NCBI RefSeq assembly: GCF_049803795.1
Contig: NZ_JBNAGJ010000011.1
Coordinates: forward strand, 20,240 to 84,239
DNA length: 64,000 bases
Source: Thalassobius sp002708925
Lineage (GTDB): Bacteria > Pseudomonadota > Alphaproteobacteria > Rhodobacterales > Rhodobacteraceae
Reading direction: 5' to 3'
The translations under genes were made by a program, and so were the position numbers. Below the pieces are notes generated by a model. That model did no database searches. It worked only from the letters and a program-made list of their open reading frames with translations, and had not been told where the DNA came from. Numbering within the stretch: position 1 is the first letter of the stretch; every line of letters begins with the position of its first letter. Below, piece after piece: positions 60,418-64,000 of the stretch.

Positions 60418-60540
60418 CTTGTTCTTCACATAGTAACAGAGGGCAGGCTTGGAAACATCGAGCAGGTCGGCCAATTTGCCAATTGACGTTTCCGAATACC
60501 TCTTGGTGGTGAACTCGTGCGCGGCCGTATCCAGCAACAC
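60418..60540 (-). pseudogene. tetR-family regulator, 5' part cut by the transposon
   Basis: Frame from about 60595 leftward reads DQFARKAKDAEHQQKLKRWV, then the HTH LLDTAAHEFTTKRYSETSIG, KLADLLDVSKPALCYYVKNK, ending at the transposon right end (60417). There is no ATG upstream in frame; GTG 60540 or an unusual start was probably used. The remaining ~140 residues, with the ligand domain, are missing. The gene followed the GMC oxidoreductase gene, so it was likely the operon's own repressor. Confidence 0.8.
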
Positions 60541-60595
60541 CCAGCGCTTCAGCTTCTGCTGATGCTCGGCATCCTTGGCCTTGCGGGCGAATTGA

Positions 60596-62206
60596 TCAGG
60601 TTGCGGCTGCGTCCTCCTTAATCATGTCGGCGGCTTTTTCACCGATCATGATACAGGTGGCATTGGTGTTGCCGTTGATGATCTCGGGCATGATTGAGGC
60701 ATCGGCGACACGCACATTGGCCAGTCCCTTGACCTTGAGCCGCGCATCGACCACGGCCATGTCGTCGCGGCCCATCTTGCAGGTGCCGACCGGGTGATAC
60801 GCATGGTTGACCTCGGCGCGCAGGTAGTCGTCGATCTCGGCATCGGTATTGAGATAACGCTTTGGGTAAAGCGGCTTGGCGATCATATCCTTCAGCGGTG
60901 AGCCGTGCAGGATGTCCTGCGTCACCTTGAAGGCATTGCGCATGTCCTTCAGGTCATCGGCGTGATCCAGCAGGTTCAGGTCGATATTGGGCTCGGACCC
61001 CGGGTTGGCGTTCTTGAGCGTCAAACGCCCCCGGCTGCGCGGGTGACCGATATTGACAATCATGGTAAAGCCCCACTTGATCATCGACATGTAGTCATGG
61101 GCATGGTTGCGATAGGGCAACGGCACCATGTGAAGTTGGAAATCCGGGTTGTTCTTACCCGGCTCGGACCGCAGGAAGCCACCCGCCGCTGTGGGCGGAT
61201 TGGCGAGCCAACCTTTGCGCCTGGTGAAATACTGGTAGAAGGCACCAAGGTTCTTGAGCGTGCCCAGTGGGCCAAGGGAAATTCCGGTGCGTTTCTTAGA
61301 TTTGAACACGAACATCACGTCCGGGTGGTCATGCAGGTTTTCGCCCACGCCGGGCAATTCATGCTGCACCTTGATGCCATGTTTCTCCAACTCGGCCCGG
61401 GGTCCGATGCCCGAGAGCATCAGGACTTGCGGCGAGCCGAAGGCCCCGCCGCTGACGATGACCTCCTTGTTCACCCCGACCCGCTTGGTTTCGCCGCCCT
61501 GGTCGTATTCGACGGCCACCGCGCGCCCGTCTTCCATGACGATCCGGCGCACCGTGGCCTTAACCTGGATATCCAAGTTCTTGCGGTCCGTGATCGGGTC
61601 GAGATAGCAGAACTTGACCGAGGCGCGTTCGCCGTTCTTGGTGGTGAACTGGTAGATGCCCAGCCCTTCGCGATTGGCGCCGTTAAAATCCGGGGTCTTG
61701 GGGTATTCCAGCTTCTCGCCCGAGGAGAGGAAGGCGTTGTAGAAATCAAACGAGGCATCGCCGTTGCTGACATGCAAGGGACCGCTGTCGCCGTGATAGT
61801 CATCCGCACCGCGTTCGTTGTTTTCGGCCTTTCGGAAATAGGGCAGCACCTCGTCATAGCTCCAGCCTTCGTTGCCGAGTTCGGACCAGCGGTCATAGTC
61901 ACCGGATTCGCCACGGATATAGACCATGCCGTTCATGCCGGACGAACCGCCCAGCATCTTGCCGCGCGGGTTATAAAGCGCACGGTTGTTAAGATTTTTC
62001 TGCGGCGTGGTGTTGAAGCGCCAGTTCAGCTTGTTGATTTTGTAGTTCTGGATCAGCCCGGCGAACATGCCGGGAATCGAAACGAATTTCGAGTTACCCG
62101 GACCCCCTGCCTCGAGAAGCGTGACGGTAGTGTTCGGATCCTCGGATAGCCGCGCGGCAACCACTCCTCCCGAAGATCCTCCACCAATGACTACATAATC
62201 TGCCAT
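60596..62206 (-). CDS. GMC-family (choline dehydrogenase-like) oxidoreductase
   Basis: A 536-residue FAD enzyme from ATG 62206 (GGGAGAG six bases upstream). N-terminal dinucleotide loop VVIGGGSSGGVVAARLSEDP, then PRGKMLGGSSGMNGMVYIRG, VIVSGGAFGSPQVLMLSGIG (GMC signature 2), and C-terminal HAYHPVGTCKMGRDD (catalytic His) with PEIINGNTNATCIMIGEKAA. Oxidises primary alcohols (alkanols, choline or polyethylene glycol-like). Paired with an aldehyde dehydrogenase gene upstream, it suggests alcohol to aldehyde to acid to acyl-CoA. Confidence 0.93.
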   Translation of the reverse strand: MADYVVIGGGSSGGVVAARLSEDPNTTVTLLEAGGPGNSKFVSIPGMFAGLIQNYKINKLNWRFNTTPQKNLNNRALYNPRGKMLGGSSGMNGMVYIRGESGDYDRWSELGNEGWSYDEVLPYFRKAENNERGADDYHGDSGPLHVSNGDASFDFYNAFLSSGEKLEYPKTPDFNGANREGLGIYQFTTKNGERASVKFCYLDPITDRKNLDIQVKATVRRIVMEDGRAVAVEYDQGGETKRVGVNKEVIVSGGAFGSPQVLMLSGIGPRAELEKHGIKVQHELPGVGENLHDHPDVMFVFKSKKRTGISLGPLGTLKNLGAFYQYFTRRKGWLANPPTAAGGFLRSEPGKNNPDFQLHMVPLPYRNHAHDYMSMIKWGFTMIVNIGHPRSRGRLTLKNANPGSEPNIDLNLLDHADDLKDMRNAFKVTQDILHGSPLKDMIAKPLYPKRYLNTDAEIDDYLRAEVNHAYHPVGTCKMGRDDMAVVDARLKVKGLANVRVADASIMPEIINGNTNATCIMIGEKAADMIKEDAAAT

Positions 62207-62241
62207 TGTTACTCTCCCTGTTACCATTTTTTGTGTCTGTG

Positions 62242-63687
62242 TCAGACGATTTTCTTCATGACCGCCAAGAGCGTGTCGGTGAGCCTGCTGTAGGGCGGAT
62301 TCAGAAGGTTGGCCGAGTTCAGCCGCGCCTGCCGGAAGACCGGCTTGTGGGCGCTGAAACTGTCAAACCCAGCCTTGCCGGTATGGGTGCCCATGCCGCT
62401 GGCCCCAATGCCGCCGAAGGGCAACTTTTCCTGGAACACGTGGAACAGGGTTTCGTTGACGCACATCCCCCCGGCCCAGGTGTTTTGCAGCATGTGTTTT
62501 TCACGGGCGCGGTCATGGCCAAACCAATAGAGCGCCAACGGACGGTCATGGCTGTTGATATAGCCCGTGACCTCATCCAGGCTGTCATAGGTCTTGATCG
62601 ACAGAACCGGGCCGAACACTTCCTCCTGCATCACTGCCATGTCGTCGCTGGGGTTGATCACTATATTCAGCGGCAGAATCCGGTTGTTGGTATTGCCCTC
62701 GCCACCATCGGGGTTGACCGTCACCACCTTTGCCCCCTTGTCACGGGCATCGGTGACCAGATTGCGCAGCCGGTCGTAATGGCGGTCCGAAACGATCGTG
62801 GTGTAGTCTACGTTGCCATCGAGGTTGGGAAAGAACTTGGTAAAGCCCTTCTTCATATCCCCGACGAACCCATCAAGCTTTTCGGTGGGCACAAAGACGT
62901 AGTCCACTCCGATACAGGTCTGGCCACAGTTCAGCACCTTGCCGCGCAGGATCGAGCTGACCGCCTTGGCCGGATTATAGGAATGGTCGATGATCGCGGG
63001 GCTCTTGCCCCCCAGTTCCAGCGTGACAGGCGTCAGGTTGGGTGCCGCGGCCTGGGCGATCTTGCGCCCCACGGCGGTGGACCCCGTAAAGATCAGGTGG
63101 TCAAAAGGCAGTTCGGCAAAGGCATTGCCCAGCTCGGCCCCGCCGGTGACGACGGCCAACAGGTCCTCGTCAAAATTGTCGGAAACGAGATTGCCCAGAA
63201 GTTCGGTTGTATGTACCGTGACCTCGCTGGGCTTGATCATCATACGGTTGCCTGCGGCCAGCGCATGCACCGCCGGAAGAAGCGCGATGGCATAGGGATA
63301 GTTCCAGGGAGCGATATTGCCGATCACTCCTAGGGGCTGCGGCACCACCTTGCATGTGGCCGGCAGCGAATGCAGGCTTGTGCCCACCCGGCGCGGGCGC
63401 ATCCATTTGCGCAGGTGACGGCGGGCATGTTTGGCGCCCTGGATGACAAGGAACAAATCGCTCAGCGTGGTTTCGCGCACCGAGCGGTTGCCGAAATCCT
63501 TGTCGATGACATTACAAATGTCGTGCTTGTGTTTCTCGGTCAGTTTCAGCAGCTTTTCGACATTGCCGCACCGTTCTTCGTAGGACGGGTAGGGGTTGGC
63601 ATTGGAGGCGGCTTTCTGGCAGGTGAAAAGCGCCTTGAGATCGTCGATGGAGGTGTCAGGGACGATAGGCGTGGCATAGGAATTCAT
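62242..63687 (-). CDS. NAD(P)-dependent aldehyde dehydrogenase (coniferyl-aldehyde type)
   Basis: A 481-residue enzyme: GVIGNIAPWNYPYAIALLPA, LIFTGSTAVGRKIAQAAA, LELGGKSPAII (catalytic Glu), and KVLNCGQTCIGVDYVFVPTE (catalytic Cys), as in coniferyl/long-chain aldehyde dehydrogenases without an extra domain. Ends with a hydrophobic/basic tail that may bind membrane. Probably oxidises the aldehyde made by the GMC protein encoded 36 bases downstream. ATG 63687 lies two bases after a micro-ORF. Confidence 0.93.
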   Translation of the reverse strand: MNSYATPIVPDTSIDDLKALFTCQKAASNANPYPSYEERCGNVEKLLKLTEKHKHDICNVIDKDFGNRSVRETTLSDLFLVIQGAKHARRHLRKWMRPRRVGTSLHSLPATCKVVPQPLGVIGNIAPWNYPYAIALLPAVHALAAGNRMMIKPSEVTVHTTELLGNLVSDNFDEDLLAVVTGGAELGNAFAELPFDHLIFTGSTAVGRKIAQAAAPNLTPVTLELGGKSPAIIDHSYNPAKAVSSILRGKVLNCGQTCIGVDYVFVPTEKLDGFVGDMKKGFTKFFPNLDGNVDYTTIVSDRHYDRLRNLVTDARDKGAKVVTVNPDGGEGNTNNRILPLNIVINPSDDMAVMQEEVFGPVLSIKTYDSLDEVTGYINSHDRPLALYWFGHDRAREKHMLQNTWAGGMCVNETLFHVFQEKLPFGGIGASGMGTHTGKAGFDSFSAHKPVFRQARLNSANLLNPPYSRLTDTLLAVMKKIV

Positions 63688-63689
63688 GG

Positions 63690-63764
63690 TTAGTCCTTTG
63701 TATCAATTTCGAGGAAGCGGCGCAGCATATCGCAGGCCATTGTCTGTTCTTCGGTCTTGAACAT
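63690..63764 (-). CDS. 24-residue leader micro-ORF
   Basis: ATG 63764 with AGGAGAG just upstream reads MFKTEEQTMACDMLRRFLEI then DTKD and stop, two bases before the aldehyde dehydrogenase start. Strong ribosome site and coupling suggest translation. Could be a leader peptide or the tail or start of a lost gene. Confidence 0.45.
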   Translation of the reverse strand: MFKTEEQTMACDMLRRFLEIDTKD

Positions 63765-63773
63765 CCTGCTCTC

Positions 63774-63953
63774 CTATCGCGCCAGAATCAGAATCGAGGC
63801 CACAGCCCCTTCGATCCCGATCAACCCACCACCATTTTCGGCAATTGCCACGTTTGCGCCGTCAACCTGGCGTGCGCCGCACTGGCGCAACCAGGCCACC
63901 GATCCCCGCGTCTCCAAAATGACATTTACATGTTGTACATGTTGCATTTTCAT
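63774..63953 (-). pseudogene. Thiolase C-terminal remnant
   Basis: A 59-residue frame: MKMQHVQHVNVILETRGSVA, then LRQCGARQVDGANVAIAENG, GGLIGIEGAVASILILAR. The QVxGAxVAxAENGGGLIGIE pattern resembles the last ~45 residues of thiolase-like (lipid-transfer) acetyltransferases. The preceding 330 residues are absent; a stop lies upstream, at the promoter. Likely a deletion product. Confidence 0.5.
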
Positions 63954-63957
63954 ACCT

Positions 63958-64000
63958 TTATTTACTGACCAGTAAGTAATAATAAGCCTGCGCTGTCAAC
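63958..64000 (-). promoter_or_regulatory. Promoter/operator of the aldehyde dehydrogenase-GMC operon
   Basis: Read leftward: GTTGACA (-35), TTATTATTACTTACT, and the palindrome TTACT-N4-AGTAA (63962-63975). Aligns without gaps to the etf promoter near 10.0 kb. The same TetR-type regulator probably acts at both; the truncated TetR and the TetR at 591 are candidates. Confidence 0.65.

Noticed and set aside
56907..60422. Five-base target duplication of the tni transposon
   Set aside because: The flanks are GTGGG and CTTGT; they do not match.
60905..62149. 414-residue plus-strand frame
   Set aside because: Antisense to the GMC oxidoreductase; no recognisable motif.
62206..63333. 375-residue plus-strand frame
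   Set aside because: Antisense to the aldehyde dehydrogenase.
1..64000. CRISPR array, tRNA or rRNA genes
   Set aside because: No spaced direct repeats of CRISPR type and no tRNA cloverleaf or rRNA segment was noticed on either strand by reading.

Overview
The window reads as one stretch of a large plasmid or chromid from an alphaproteobacterium of the Rhodobacteraceae/Roseobacter type. The main reasons are a complete repABC replication/partition cassette with two parS palindromes (42.2-45.9 kb), a VirB-type conjugation cluster, high-GC codon usage, and a long module of small plasmid proteins (DUF736, DUF3768, ArdC, ParB-like, strawberry-notch) typical of alphaproteobacterial mobile elements. 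Species assignment is inference.

Layout. 0-10 kb: the end of an amino-acid ABC transporter binding protein, a TetR regulator, and a leftward fatty-acid/PHA operon, etfB-etfA-acyl-CoA dehydrogenase-ETF:quinone oxidoreductase-(R)-hydratase-AhpD-like-phaC. The hydratase and AhpD-like genes carry single-base frameshifts. 10-20 kb: a virB-like cluster (VirB1,2,3,4,7-like,a second transglycosylase,5,8,9) that ends abruptly inside virB10. 20.9-26.3 kb: a defence-like block with a bacterial ubiquitin-like conjugation operon (DUF2188, multiubiquitin Ubl, E2-like/E1 fusion, DUF6527), divergent from an XRE + ImmA/IrrE regulator-protease pair, followed by hipBA. 26.8-40.5 kb: a leftward module with tandem DUF736, strawberry-notch methylase/helicase, ParB-like protein, PrlF-YhaV, DUF3768 and ArdC. 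41-51 kb: Xre-RES toxin pair, repABC with its counter-transcribed RNA, VapBC, a serine recombinase, an HTH/PIN pair and plasmid proteins. 51.2-60.4 kb: mobile-element debris: an IS5-family element sitting on a beheaded Tn5053/Tn7-like unit (tniB-tniQ), an IS110 remnant, a secreted alpha/beta hydrolase, an IS5 remnant, and one complete tniA-tniB-tniQ transposon with phased terminal repeats. 60.4-64 kb: a leftward aldehyde dehydrogenase-GMC oxidoreductase operon whose tetR-like third gene is cut off by that transposon.

How the parts fit. The two metabolic ends are linked: the promoter upstream of etfB (about 10.0 kb) and the promoter at the right edge (about 64.0 kb) are 32/40 identical and share a TTACT-N4-AGTAA palindrome, so a TetR-family regulator probably controls alcohol/aldehyde oxidation, acyl-CoA dehydrogenation with electron delivery to quinone, and PHA synthesis together. 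The plasmid core is replication-competent by inspection, but its conjugation cluster is amputated, and six addiction or regulator-toxin-type modules may help keep the replicon. The most interesting block is the ubiquitin-like operon sharing one divergent promoter, with a strong palindrome, with a CapH/CapP-like sensor pair.
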